Shown: positions 8,317 through 16,995 of the stretch, piece by piece
How positions within the stretch are numbered: position 1 is the first letter of the stretch
Layout: each line of letters starts with the position of its first letter
NCBI GenBank assembly: GCA_002279765.1
Contig: NCCR01000075.1
Coordinates: 1-21,199, forward strand
Reading direction: 5' to 3'
From: Verrucomicrobia bacterium 12-59-8
GTDB lineage: Bacteria > Verrucomicrobiota > Verrucomicrobiae > Verrucomicrobiales > Verrucomicrobiaceae
DNA length: 21,199 bases
Made by a program: the position numbers and the translations under genes
Notes under the pieces: model-generated
Seen by the model: only the letters and a program-made list of their open reading frames with translations
Database searches by the model: none
What the model was told of the DNA's origin: nothing

Positions 8317-9204
8317 TTAACGACCTTTCTCGCAAAACAATCGCACGCCGTCGGCACACATGGAGGTGACGTTAGCGTCTTCACCTTTACGCCAGAGTTC
8401 CTCGCTGACCCCAGCCTGCATGGCGATCTGATGCTCTGCCTCTACATAACGCCTGCGGTTCTCATCCACGCTGATGCCTTCACGGAAGCCAGCGACGACG
8501 CGATCATAAACCTCGGTGACACGTTGGCGGTAGGAGGCGAGATGCCACGCCACATCGCCCACCGCGCCAAAGTGGGTGAGGTAGAGCGTCTTGAAGTTCG
8601 CAGCAGCAAGACGGTCCACGGACTGCACGTAAGCAACGGGATCAAACTGCGGCGGCGCAGCGGTGACGGAAAGATAGCGGCTGTGTTCCAGCCGCATGCC
8701 TGCCACGTCACCAGTGAAACAGAGGTCTCCGATGGCAAAGGCATGATGATGCCGCGCATGCCCCGGCGTGTCCCAAGCGATGATCTCGGTCTCGCCCAAC
8801 GAGACGCGTTCATTGTCTTGCAGGGCGATCACACGTTCCGCAGGCACAGGCAGCATATCGCCCCAGAGTGCATCCATCTGCGCGCCATAAACCATGCGGG
8901 CGCTCTCGATGAGCTTGGAAGGATCGATCAAATGCCGCACTGCATTGGGGTGGCAGTAAACTGTGGCCCCATGCTGAGCGAACCACCCGGCAGCACCGGC
9001 GTGGTCCAGGTGAATGTGAGTGACGAAGACCTTCTTGATCGCCGCTTCATCGACTCCGACCGCGCGAATCGCGGCACGCAGCGTTTCAAGCGTGGAACCC
9101 GGACCCGTTTCGATCAATGCGAACTCGCCTCCGCTCTCCGCGATAAATGCGGCGATAAGTCCAGGGATGCCCTGAAATTGGAGATCGAGCGTATGAATGC
9201 GCAT
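8317..9204 (-). CDS. MBL-fold metallo-hydrolase (glyoxalase II-like)
   Basis: The product has 295 residues from the ATG at 9204. The metallo-beta-lactamase fold signature is complete. THIHLDHAG gives the HxHxDH metal site (residues 63-68). His149 lies in DTPGHARHHH, Asp166 in FTGDVAG, and His211 in LTHFG. These residues build a di-metal (usually zinc or iron) hydrolase centre. The overall layout resembles cytosolic thioesterase/glyoxalase II-like hydrolases; the substrate is unknown. The frame is open to an ATG at 9249, which would add 15 residues (MTLDEADILTSLALS) before MRIHTLDLQFQG. I prefer 9204 because the fold's first beta strand begins there, but 9249 is not excluded. It lies just downstream of korB on the same strand (39-84 bp gap), so it may be the third gene of the korAB transcript. 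Confidence 0.8.
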   Translation of the reverse strand: MRIHTLDLQFQGIPGLIAAFIAESGGEFALIETGPGSTLETLRAAIRAVGVDEAAIKKVFVTHIHLDHAGAAGWFAQHGATVYCHPNAVRHLIDPSKLIESARMVYGAQMDALWGDMLPVPAERVIALQDNERVSLGETEIIAWDTPGHARHHHAFAIGDLCFTGDVAGMRLEHSRYLSVTAAPPQFDPVAYVQSVDRLAAANFKTLYLTHFGAVGDVAWHLASYRQRVTEVYDRVVAGFREGISVDENRRRYVEAEHQIAMQAGVSEELWRKGEDANVTSMCADGVRLFCEKGR

Positions 9205-9288
9205 GGAAAGAGCCAATGAGGTCAAGATGTCTGCTTCGTCAAGAGTCATACAATGACCTGCTTGACCGCGCAGCCTTGACCTCCGCTC

Positions 9289-10197
9289 CTACCTCATCGT
9301 CTCAAACCGCTTCTTTAGCACGTCCTTCTGGGACGCACCTCCAAGTTTGGACTGCGTGTCGTCGATCCACTTCTGTTCGAGGGCGTTCTTCGTGGGGCGA
9401 CTGACCTGATAGTACACGCCGAATTTTCCGGGAGCGAGGTTTTCGGCCATCTTGTAGGCGGACACGTCGTCGGTGACGTCGTGCTGCGTTTCATCGATGG
9501 TTTCAAAGGTACCACCTTTCTTCGGCCAGCTGTCATCAAAGGCACCGGCGTAGAACATGACGCACTCGCTGAGGCACTCGACGACGCTGAAGCCATCATG
9601 CAGGATGGCACGCTCAAACATGGCCTCCATATGCTTCACCTGCGCGGCATGCGTGCGGGCGATGAACGTGGCACCGCTGGCGAGGAGCTGGCGCATGGGA
9701 TTGATCGGGCGGTCGATGCTGCCGGTGGGGTCGGTCTTGCTCTTGAAGCCGATTGGGCTCGTCGGGCTGGTCTGCTTCTTGGTCAGGCCATAGACGAAGT
9801 TGTCCATGATGACGTAGGTGAGCTTGATGTTCTTGCGCGCGGCGTGGTTGAGGTGGTTGCCACCGATGGAGAAGCCGTCGCCGTCGCCGCCAAAGACGAA
9901 GACATGCACGTCAGGGCGGCTCAGCGAGATGCCTGTGGCCAGCGGGATGGCACGGCCATGGATGAAGTGGATGCCGTGCGTGTTCATGAAATACGGGAAG
10001 CGGCTGGAGCAGCCAATGCCAGCCACGCAGACGATGTTTTCATGCGGATACTGCAACTTCTCCAGCACGCGGTAGAAGATGTTCAGCACAGCGAAGTCGC
10101 CGCAGCCGGGGCACCACGTGGGATGGTCGGCGGTGAGGGCTTTTTTGGTGAGCTTGTCCGTGGCAGGAGCTGCTAGAGTGACGAGGTCGGTGGACAT
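9289..10197 (-). CDS. korB: 2-oxoglutarate:ferredoxin oxidoreductase, beta subunit
   Basis: The 302-residue product is the thiamine-diphosphate and Fe-S subunit of a 2-oxoacid:ferredoxin oxidoreductase. It joins KorA to convert 2-oxoglutarate and CoA to succinyl-CoA, CO2 and reduced ferredoxin. It shows CPGCG (residues 29-33) and IGCSSRFPYF (61-70), cluster-ligand and cofactor-region cysteines. HGRAIPLATG (80-89) follows. GDGDGFSIGGNHLNHAARKN (104-123) is the TPP/Mg-binding motif, and MDNFVYGLTKKQTSPTS (131-147) completes it. Length and motifs match KorB-type two-subunit enzymes, not four-subunit pyruvate enzymes. It lies 48 bp after korA on the same strand. No Shine-Dalgarno site is seen; the leader reads CCAACCACC before ATG. 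Other 2-oxoacids, such as pyruvate, remain possible substrates. Confidence 0.92.
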   Translation of the reverse strand: MSTDLVTLAAPATDKLTKKALTADHPTWCPGCGDFAVLNIFYRVLEKLQYPHENIVCVAGIGCSSRFPYFMNTHGIHFIHGRAIPLATGISLSRPDVHVFVFGGDGDGFSIGGNHLNHAARKNIKLTYVIMDNFVYGLTKKQTSPTSPIGFKSKTDPTGSIDRPINPMRQLLASGATFIARTHAAQVKHMEAMFERAILHDGFSVVECLSECVMFYAGAFDDSWPKKGGTFETIDETQHDVTDDVSAYKMAENLAPGKFGVYYQVSRPTKNALEQKWIDDTQSKLGGASQKDVLKKRFETMR

Positions 10198-10245
10198 GGT
10201 GGTTGGAAAAGTGGAAGGTTGGAATGCTGCGGGTTCGGACCAGGA

Positions 10246-12033
10246 CTAGGCGGCCATGATTTTTTCGACGCCGGTGACGATCTCGCGGATGCGGAAGGCG
10301 AGGCCGTCGGTTTTGCATACGGACTGGATGCGCGGGTCAGCGAGGCTGGCGCGCAGCAGTGTGGCCAACTGACCGTAGCCGTAGAGGCCGGAGTCATTCA
10401 TCTCCACGCAGACGACGTGTTTGAACTTCTTGAAGAGTCCGTCCAGACCGTCCGGCATCGGGTGCAGGTGACGCAGGTGCATGGCACCTACTTTGTGGCC
10501 TTCAGTGCGCATGCGGTCCACGCTCTCCTTGATCGGGCCGTAGGTGCTGCCCCAGCCGAGGACGAGGACGTCGCCGGTTTGATCGCCATGGATCTCGGGC
10601 AGCGGCAGTTCTTTGGAAAGCTGCACCAGCTTGTTGCGGCGCTTGGCCGTCATCAGCGTGTGCATCTTGGGGCTGCCGCTGGGGTGGCCCATCTCATCGT
10701 GCTCAAGACCGGTGGAGACAGGGTACTTGCCACCGGCCATCTTGGAGCCCGGAGGTGCGTGCTGCGTGATGGAATCGAGCGGATAAGGCTTGAAGCCTTC
10801 CGGGCGGGTGGAGATGTCGAGTGTGGGTTCGACCCAGTGCTTGTCGAGATCCGGTTCTTCAAAGGCCTCGATGCGGCTGCTCAGCGCCTGATCGCTCAGG
10901 ATGATGACGGGGCAGGAGTATTTCTTGGCGAGCTTACCGGCTTCGAGGGCGATGTAGAAGCAGTCTTCCACGTCCTTGGGGGCCAGCACGATGCGCGGGC
11001 TGTCGCCATGGCTGCCGTAAATGGCCTGCATGAGGTCGGACTGCTCCACGCTGGTGGGCAGACCGGTGGAAGGACCGCCGCGCTGCACATTGACGACGAT
11101 GAGCGGGATCTCCGCCATGCTGGCGTAACCGAGAGCTTCCATCTTCAAGCTCAGGCCCGGACCTGCACTGCCGGTGATGGCAAGGTGTCCGGCAAAGGCC
11201 GCACCAATGGTCATGGACACGGCGGCGAGTTCGTCCTCCGCCTGCACGTAGAGGCCGCCATACTTCGGCAGTTCGACGCGCAGCGTTTCCATGATGGATG
11301 ACCATGGCGTGATCGGATAGGCGGAACCGTAGCGCACCCCGGCGGCGATGAGGCCGAGGGTGAGCATCTGGTTGCCATCCGCGCTGATGCGGTGGCCGCT
11401 GGTGGCCTCCCCCGGCACAAAAGCAAATTTCTCGACATCGCCGACCTGATAGGCAAAGCCCGCGTCAAAGGCCAGCAGCGCATTGCGCAGCACGCTTTCG
11501 TCCTTCTTGCCAAACTGGCGGCTGACGATCCCCACGAGCTTTTCCTTGTCCAGATTGAAGACGGCGCAGACCATGCCGAGTACAAACATGTTCTTGCCAC
11601 GGTCACGTGTGGAACCGCCCACGGCCTCCACCGTGGCGGAGGTGAAGGGGACGCCGATGTGGATGATGCCACGCTCGTGTTTGACATCTTCCGCCCCCAT
11701 GTCCGCAGTGTCGTAGAAGCAGATGCCGCCATCGCGCAGCGCGGCAATGTGGTTCTCGTAGCTGTGCTTGTAAAAGGCCACCAGCACATCCGCTTCATCG
11801 CCCTCATGCAGCACCTCTCCCGAGCCCAAATGCACCTGGAAGATGGAGGGACCGCCAGAAATCGTGGACGGGATGGTCATGTAGGTCATCACTTCCTGCG
11901 CCGTGCGGCCGGCTAGACGGGCCAGGAAGCCGCCGATGGACTGGATGCCGTCCTGGGAGTTGCCTGCGAGGCGGATGACGGCGTTGCGCAGGGACGTGGG
12001 AGAAGACGACGAAGGAGCTGAAGCTGTGGACAT
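10246..12033 (-). CDS. korA: 2-oxoglutarate:ferredoxin oxidoreductase, fused gamma-alpha subunit
   Basis: The product has 595 residues from the ATG at 12033. Residues about 18-200 form the gamma domain (RLAGNSQDGIQSIGG at 21-35, TIPSTISGGPS at 53-63). The alpha (pyrimidine-binding) domain follows, with YPITPWSSIME (239-249), QAEDELAAVSMTIGAAFAG (264-282) and TGSAGPGLSLKMEALG. A C-terminal transketolase-C-like domain holds the GWGSTYGPIKE segment. This gamma-alpha fusion is typical of KorA enzymes. The frame is open upstream to 12237, but those 68 residues do not resemble the family and include an out-of-place basic/cysteine stretch, so I use 12033. The leader CTCCAACC-ATG has no Shine-Dalgarno site. 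No ferredoxin-like delta subunit gene is adjacent. Transcription is divergent from the RNA helicase gene. Confidence 0.92.
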   Translation of the reverse strand: MSTASAPSSSSPTSLRNAVIRLAGNSQDGIQSIGGFLARLAGRTAQEVMTYMTIPSTISGGPSIFQVHLGSGEVLHEGDEADVLVAFYKHSYENHIAALRDGGICFYDTADMGAEDVKHERGIIHIGVPFTSATVEAVGGSTRDRGKNMFVLGMVCAVFNLDKEKLVGIVSRQFGKKDESVLRNALLAFDAGFAYQVGDVEKFAFVPGEATSGHRISADGNQMLTLGLIAAGVRYGSAYPITPWSSIMETLRVELPKYGGLYVQAEDELAAVSMTIGAAFAGHLAITGSAGPGLSLKMEALGYASMAEIPLIVVNVQRGGPSTGLPTSVEQSDLMQAIYGSHGDSPRIVLAPKDVEDCFYIALEAGKLAKKYSCPVIILSDQALSSRIEAFEEPDLDKHWVEPTLDISTRPEGFKPYPLDSITQHAPPGSKMAGGKYPVSTGLEHDEMGHPSGSPKMHTLMTAKRRNKLVQLSKELPLPEIHGDQTGDVLVLGWGSTYGPIKESVDRMRTEGHKVGAMHLRHLHPMPDGLDGLFKKFKHVVCVEMNDSGLYGYGQLATLLRASLADPRIQSVCKTDGLAFRIREIVTGVEKIMAA

Positions 12034-12213
12034 GGTTGGAGTACGGGCATGGTGGCACCCGCAGGTTGGTTGGCTGAAGAAACGCGATTCTAGGAGGACT
12101 TTTGCAGCCGTCCATACTGTTGAGTGGCTTTTTTCTGCGCCCCCCCGTAGACGTCCTCTCAGGTCCTCAAGATCAAACACCTTGCTATCTCCTCCATTGA
12201 TGAGACTATGACC

Positions 12214-12233
12214 GCCCCCAAATACCCCGGGGG
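12214..12233 (+). promoter_or_regulatory. GC hairpin in the helicase leader
   Basis: CCCCC (12214-12218) can pair with GGGGG (12229-12233) across a 10-nt loop, and CCCCGGGG (12225-12232) is itself palindromic. It lies just before a U-rich stretch (TTTTGTTTTT) that abuts the helicase ATG at 12249. The G-run is too far from the ATG to be an ordinary Shine-Dalgarno site. A role in leader folding is only a possibility. Confidence 0.25.
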
Positions 12234-12248
12234 ACACGTTTTGTTTTT

Positions 12249-14636
12249 ATGAGTACGCATACCTTCCCTGAACTGGGAATCTCCCCCGAGCTTCTTGAAG
12301 CCGTTAAATCCCTCGGCTTCGAGCAACCCTCCCCCATCCAGGCTGAAGCTATTCCTGTGGCCCTTACCGGACGTGACGTTGTGGGCCAGAGCCAGACCGG
12401 TTCAGGCAAAACGATGGCCTTTGGCATCCCTGTAGTGCAGGGCGTTGATGGTGCGAAGCGCCATGTGCAGGCTCTCATTCTCTGCCCTACCCGCGAGCTG
12501 GCCATGCAGGTCTGCGCGGAGATCCACAAGCTGGCTAGCTTTAAGGAAGGCGTGCGCGCCACGCCGGTGTACGGCGGTGCTTCCTATGACCGCCAGATCC
12601 GCGCGCTGCAGAGCGGCTCCCAGATCGTCGTCGGCACCCCTGGGCGTATCCTCGACTTCATGGAGCGCGGGTTGATCAAGTTCGACGGCCTCAAGATGCT
12701 CGTCTTTGATGAAGCCGATGAAATGCTGGACATGGGCTTCAGCGACGACATCGACCGCCTCATGGCCGCAGTGCCCAAGGAGCGCCAGACCATTTTCTTC
12801 TCCGCCACCTTTGAGCCGCGCATCCGCCGCCTCGTGGAAAACTACACGAGCAACGCCGCCACCATCACCATTCAGCAGAAGGCGCTGACCGTGGCCACCG
12901 TGGAGCAGCGCTACTACGAAGTGCAGGGCCGCTCCAAGCTGGAAGTGCTCTGCCGCGTCATCGACATCGAAGCCCCGCGCCTCACGATCGTTTTCGCAAA
13001 CACCAAGCGTGCCGTGGACGACGCCACCGACGCCCTCGTGGCGCGAGGCTATGCCGCCGACCGTCTGCATGGGGACATCAATCAGACCATGCGCGAGCGC
13101 GTCATGCGCAACTTCCGCAGCGGCGCTGTGGAAGTCCTCGTGGCCACAGACGTGGCCGCCCGCGGTCTGGACGTCAACGACATCGATCTCATCGTCAATC
13201 TGGAGCTGCCCTATGACGCAGAGGACTACGTACACCGTATCGGCCGCACGGGGCGTGCAGGGCGCAGCGGCAAGGCCTTCAGCCTCGTGGCAGGACGTGA
13301 AATCTACCTCATGCAGCGCATCCAGCGCTTCATCAACATCCGCGTGGAGCGCGCCAAGGTGCCCTCCCAGGAAGAACTCGAAGCCACCCGCGTGGACAAG
13401 ACCTTTGAGAAGGTCAAGGCCGTGCTGGAAGGTGCCAGCTACTCCAATCACGAGCATAGCATCCAGCGCCTGCTGGACGCCGGCTTCACCGCCACGGAGA
13501 TCGCCAGCGCCCTCATGGACCTGCTCATGAAAGACCAGGTGCGAGAGGCCGAGCAAATTATGGAAGACCGAGCCGGCAAGCGGCAAGAGATCCCTCAGCG
13601 CGAATTCAAGCCCCGCCCGCAGGCCGCAGCAGCGCCTACGCCGAAATTCGTCCCCGCACCACCTCCGGTGCCACAGCCAGTACCCGCAGCAGAAGTGTCT
13701 GCCGCTGAAGGCACGGAAGCTCCTGCCCCCACCTCTTCTGAAGCACCTGCAGCTGCTCCGGTGGAAAACCCCGCCGCAGACTCAGCAGCCCCAACCGAAG
13801 AATCCGGCCACGAAGAAGACGCCGGACCAACGAACCATCAGGCTGCCGCCCCAGCGACACGCCCCGCCAAGTTTGACAACGAATTCGAAAGCGACCACGA
13901 AGACGAGCGCCCCCTGCCGCGCAAGCAGAGCAGCTACGTGCAGAAAGGCCCGCGCTCCGGCATGGTGCGCCTCTTCATCAATGTCGGCGGCATGGACCAG
14001 GTGCGTCCGCAGGACATCGCCGGAATGCTTTACAACACCATTCAAGACCTGACCCCCGGCAGCATCGGTGCCATCGACGTGCTGGAGAAATGCAGCTTCG
14101 TCGAAGTCCCCGGTGACTCCGTGGAGTCCGTGCTCGAAGGCGTCAAAGGCGCGCAGTTGCGTGGCCGTGACGTCCGCATGGACCATGCAGACCGTCCTGA
14201 CGACATCAGCGGCGTGCGGCCCAAACGCTTCGGCGGTGGCGGCGGCTTCATCAAGAAACCCGGTTTTGGCGGCGGCTTTAACAAAGGCGGCTACGGCGGG
14301 GGTGGTGCATCTGGCGGCGGCTTCAAAGGCTACGGTGGCGGTGCAGGTCACCAAGGCGGTGGTTTCAAAAAACCTGGCTTTGGCAGTGGTGGCGGCGGCG
14401 GTGGATACCAAGGCGGCGGCTTCAAGAAGCCCGGCTTTGGCAGCAAGCCCTGGCAGCAGCGTGAAGGCGAAGGCCCCAGCCCCGGATACGGTGGCGGCGG
14501 TGATGACGGCCCACGTCGCGAAGACGCTGGTAACGGCGGCAGTGGTGGTGGCGGCGGCTACGGCGGTCCACCCAAACGCCCCTTCGGCGGCGGCAATCGC
14601 TTCGGCGGTGGCGGCGGTTTCAAAAAGAAGTGGTAG
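12249..14636 (+). CDS. deaD: DEAD-box RNA helicase (DeaD/CsdA-like) with DbpA-type RNA-binding domain and glycine-rich tail
   Basis: The 795-residue product unwinds RNA with ATP, probably in ribosome assembly, RNA decay or cold adaptation. The helicase core shows every motif: F6 and the Q-motif (GFEQPSPIQ, 23-31), SQTGSGKT (48-55), PTRELA (80-85), TPGR (130-133), DEAD (154-157), SAT (185-187), ARGLDV (304-309) and HRIGRTGRAGR (329-339). After a proline/alanine-rich linker (about 455-530) a DbpA-like RNA-binding domain lies at about 571-648 (GMVRLFINVGG...). A glycine-rich tail with FKKPGFG repeats fills 662-795. Gene symbol deaD is by architecture; DbpA or CsdA naming is equally arguable. The leader is U-rich (TTTTGTTTTT) with no Shine-Dalgarno site. 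Its stop is 13 bp from the convergent gene's stop. Confidence 0.93.
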   Translation: MSTHTFPELGISPELLEAVKSLGFEQPSPIQAEAIPVALTGRDVVGQSQTGSGKTMAFGIPVVQGVDGAKRHVQALILCPTRELAMQVCAEIHKLASFKEGVRATPVYGGASYDRQIRALQSGSQIVVGTPGRILDFMERGLIKFDGLKMLVFDEADEMLDMGFSDDIDRLMAAVPKERQTIFFSATFEPRIRRLVENYTSNAATITIQQKALTVATVEQRYYEVQGRSKLEVLCRVIDIEAPRLTIVFANTKRAVDDATDALVARGYAADRLHGDINQTMRERVMRNFRSGAVEVLVATDVAARGLDVNDIDLIVNLELPYDAEDYVHRIGRTGRAGRSGKAFSLVAGREIYLMQRIQRFINIRVERAKVPSQEELEATRVDKTFEKVKAVLEGASYSNHEHSIQRLLDAGFTATEIASALMDLLMKDQVREAEQIMEDRAGKRQEIPQREFKPRPQAAAAPTPKFVPAPPPVPQPVPAAEVSAAEGTEAPAPTSSEAPAAAPVENPAADSAAPTEESGHEEDAGPTNHQAAAPATRPAKFDNEFESDHEDERPLPRKQSSYVQKGPRSGMVRLFINVGGMDQVRPQDIAGMLYNTIQDLTPGSIGAIDVLEKCSFVEVPGDSVESVLEGVKGAQLRGRDVRMDHADRPDDISGVRPKRFGGGGGFIKKPGFGGGFNKGGYGGGGASGGGFKGYGGGAGHQGGGFKKPGFGSGGGGGGYQGGGFKKPGFGSKPWQQREGEGPSPGYGGGGDDGPRREDAGNGGSGGGGGYGGPPKRPFGGGNRFGGGGGFKKKW
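14232..14633 (+). repeat. Glycine-rich low-complexity repeat encoding the helicase tail
   Basis: The segment consists mainly of GGC/GGT codons encoding runs of glycine broken by Phe, Tyr and Lys. The block QGGGFKKPGFGS occurs twice (14352-14387 and 14409-14444, 57 bp apart, with silent differences), and FIKKPGFG is a third, partial copy just upstream. Such tails bind RNA non-specifically and can drive phase separation. The repeats are prone to length change by recombination or slippage. Confidence 0.8.
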
Positions 14637-14649
14637 GTGCGAAAGGCAC

Positions 14650-15315
14650 TCACGCCTCAATTCGCCTCTGTTGCTCAACCCATTCACGTGACACGATGGG
14701 TTTGAAATCAAACCCCGACAGGTGACGGTCAACGACTGCAAACAACGAACTTGCCAGCGCGATCACCACCTCGGTGTCGCCCTGGGACAGGAAGTAGCTC
14801 ACCGACACGTTGTAGGCGGTGACTTTTTCCTTCATCATGTTGAGAGCTGAGTCATGTCTTCGGGCCGCGTTGCCACGAATCTCCGCCGCCTCTTTGCGAT
14901 AAATCACCGCCAGACGTGGATTCGGCCCGGTAAGTGGGCTGCCCACCGTCTCTGTACGTGTGGCCAATTGTTCCTTCGCCAGCGCCTGCCGCTCCGCCTT
15001 GGCCAGAGCATTCTCCGCCGCAGCAAGCTCCATTTCCTTTTTGAAGAGGTCCGAGAAAATAAACGCCAGCGCATCGACGGCGCGCTTCGCCATGCCTTCC
15101 TGGGTTGAGGCGAACGACTTGAGCCGCTTCACACTTTCCACCGCGTCCGTCACTCGCGGTTGTTCCGCCAGACGCAAGGGGCGCAGACACAGTACGATCG
15201 TAGGCGAGAGCAACGGATCACCCGTTCGATCCGCTGCTGCATATGCCACAGTGGTCCACACTGTCAGCAGGAAAAGGAAGCATGCTTTCATTGTCATCGA
15301 AGGCAATAACCTCAT
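14650..15315 (-). CDS. Small secreted protein of unknown function
   Basis: The product has 221 residues. A signal peptide (MKACFLFLLTVWTTVAYA, cut before ADRTG) starts at ATG 15291. Upstream ATGs at 15297 and 15315 only lengthen the n-region; GAGG lies 12 nt before 15297. The mature part is probably mostly helical: a charged, alanine-rich helix (KKEMELAAAENALAKAERQALAKEQLATRTE) sits at about 93-123, followed by a second helix-rich half (RLAVIYRKEAAEIRGNAARR). No cysteine in the mature core forms an obvious pair, and no catalytic motif or membrane anchor is seen. I do not recognise the family. It is transcribed alone, convergent with the helicase gene and divergent from the TPR-AAA gene. Confidence 0.65.
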   Translation of the reverse strand: MRLLPSMTMKACFLFLLTVWTTVAYAAADRTGDPLLSPTIVLCLRPLRLAEQPRVTDAVESVKRLKSFASTQEGMAKRAVDALAFIFSDLFKKEMELAAAENALAKAERQALAKEQLATRTETVGSPLTGPNPRLAVIYRKEAAEIRGNAARRHDSALNMMKEKVTAYNVSVSYFLSQGDTEVVIALASSLFAVVDRHLSGFDFKPIVSREWVEQQRRIEA

Positions 15316-15499
15316 TTACCCTGATTTGTAACATGCAAACTTCAAGCTCGATCCATAGGCAGCCCATCCGCGTATCTTGAATCGTGACCTGTCAACCAAC
15401 CTAAATGCCCGGACGTGTACCAAGAAATCATTGGCGGCACGCTCCATGCGCTCTTAAATCTCAGCAGGATCGCCTCTCGGCTGTCTCACACTTAAAATC

Positions 15500-16936
15500 A
15501 TGCCAAACTCCTCCGCACTCAGGGACGCTCTAACCCAGTCACCAAACAACCTGTCGTTGCTGCTGCTCTACGGTCGTGCGTGCTTGGAGGAATTGCACCT
15601 GGATGAGGCACGTGAGGTCTTCACCCGTGCCTTGGAACAGGACCCGGACCAGACCGACGCCATGTTGGGCATCGCCAAGGTCTTGTTCATGGAGGGAGAC
15701 ACCTCCGGTGCCGCCGTGCGTGCCGAGCGGGTCATTTTTCTGGAGTCCACCAATGCCCAGGCGCATCTGCTGCTGAGCCGCGTGTATCTGAGCGAAGGTG
15801 ACCGCAGCAAGGCCATTGAGCATTTTGACCGTGCAGCGCAGATCGACGGCACCATGAGCGATCCTGCGCTAGAACGTGAACTTGGCCGCACAGCACGTGA
15901 TGCCCGCAAAACTGCCCCTGCCCCGGCTCCAGAACCTGCCAGCCAGGAGGTGCCTATTTCTAACGGTGGCGATCAGGATGAGTTCTTCGATGACCCCTTC
16001 GATGATCCACCCTATGACTGGCGCCCCGAGACGTTCTACGCCCCCGGAGACCCCGAGCGTGGCAACGTGACCTTTGCCGATGTGGGTGGCATGGAGGAAC
16101 TCAAAGAGGAAATCCGCCTCAAGATCACCTACCCGTTGCAGTTCCCTGATCTCTACAAAGCCTACGGACGCAAAACCGGCGGCGGCATCCTCATTTACGG
16201 CCCGCCCGGCTGCGGCAAGACGCTCATTCTCCGTGCCGTCGCGGGAGAAGTGCCATGCAATTACCTGTCCGTCGGCCTGCACGAAATTTTCGACCCCTAC
16301 TTTGGCAGCACCGAGCGCAATCTGCATCAGATCTTCGAAACCGCGCGCGCCAACGCCCCCTGCGTGCTCGTCTTTGATGACATCGACTCCCTCGCCCAGG
16401 ACAGGCGGCAGATCCGTGAAAGCCAGATGCGCAATCTGGTGAACCAGTTCCTGCATGAGATGGACGGCATCCGCAGCGAAAACCAGCGCATCCTCGTCAT
16501 TGGTGCCACGAACCAGCCCTGGGCGCTTGATCCTGCCTTCCGCCGTCCCGGTCGTTTTGATCAGGCCATCTTCGTCGCCCCGCCGGATGCCCCGGCACGC
16601 GCCCAGATCATTGAACTGCTCGCCAAGGACAAGCCCATTGCGGAATTCGACACAACAGAATTGATCGAAGCCACCAACGGTTTCTCCGGAGCCGACTTGA
16701 AATGGGTCTTTGATCGCGCCGCAGAACTGGCCCTGTCAGCTGCCATTCATACCGGTCAGCCCGTGCCGATCACGCTCGAACTGCTCCTTGCTGTGGCCAA
16801 AGCACACTCGCCAAGCACCCAAGAATGGTTTGAAGGTGTCCGCACCCACGCGCAAACCCAGGAAGGCCCGGACAGCATCTTCAACGATATGCGCAAATTT
16901 CTCAATGCGCCGTCGAATACGAAGAAGGAGCGATAA
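15500..16936 (+). CDS. TPR-AAA+ ATPase fusion
   Basis: The 478-residue product joins an N-terminal TPR array (about residues 15-118, three 34-residue helix pairs) by an acidic/proline-rich linker (137-180) to one classic AAA domain. That domain has FADVGGMEELKEEI (192-205), Walker A GPPGCGKT (234-241), Walker B VLVFDDID (289-296), and the second region of homology GATNQPWALDPAFRRPGRFD (335-354) with probable arginine fingers Arg349/Arg352. The closest relatives by motif are the Cdc48/FtsH/spastin-like AAA clade. The Walker B position usually filled by glutamate is aspartate (FDDID instead of FDEID). No signal peptide, membrane helix or protease domain is present, so it is probably a soluble remodelling ATPase using the TPRs to bind partners. 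The partner is unknown. No Shine-Dalgarno site is evident before the ATG. Confidence 0.85.
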   Translation: MPNSSALRDALTQSPNNLSLLLLYGRACLEELHLDEAREVFTRALEQDPDQTDAMLGIAKVLFMEGDTSGAAVRAERVIFLESTNAQAHLLLSRVYLSEGDRSKAIEHFDRAAQIDGTMSDPALERELGRTARDARKTAPAPAPEPASQEVPISNGGDQDEFFDDPFDDPPYDWRPETFYAPGDPERGNVTFADVGGMEELKEEIRLKITYPLQFPDLYKAYGRKTGGGILIYGPPGCGKTLILRAVAGEVPCNYLSVGLHEIFDPYFGSTERNLHQIFETARANAPCVLVFDDIDSLAQDRRQIRESQMRNLVNQFLHEMDGIRSENQRILVIGATNQPWALDPAFRRPGRFDQAIFVAPPDAPARAQIIELLAKDKPIAEFDTTELIEATNGFSGADLKWVFDRAAELALSAAIHTGQPVPITLELLLAVAKAHSPSTQEWFEGVRTHAQTQEGPDSIFNDMRKFLNAPSNTKKER

Positions 16937-16949
16937 GCAGCCAAGGCAT

Positions 16950-16979
16950 TAGCTCGTCCTGAAAATTCAAGACGAGCTA
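16950..16979 (+). terminator. Hairpin between convergent genes, probable bidirectional terminator
   Basis: TAGCTCGTC (16950-16958) pairs perfectly with GACGAGCTA (16971-16979). Inside, TGAA/TTCA extends the stem across one mismatch, leaving an AA turn. It lies between the TPR-AAA stop (16936) and the aldehyde dehydrogenase stop (16996). A run of six T residues follows on the plus strand but 12 nt past the stem (16992-16997), so it is not a textbook terminator. No T-run follows on the minus strand. Confidence 0.6.
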
Positions 16980-16995
16980 CGCTTTGGGCAATTTT

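Noticed and set aside
10219..11301. Plus-strand open frame opposite korA (360 codons)
   Set aside because: It is antisense to well-conserved korA motifs. The composition is that of a shadow frame and no family is recognisable.
12034..12237. N-terminal extension of korA to ATG 12237
   Set aside because: The additional 68 residues do not match the family and would fill almost the entire divergent promoter region, leaving about 11 bp to the helicase start.
12402..13586. Minus-strand open frame opposite the helicase core (394 codons)
   Set aside because: The helicase frame carries every DEAD-box motif here; the reverse frame is low-quality sequence caused by GC bias. The same applies to the minus-strand frame at 13782-14741 opposite the glycine-rich tail.
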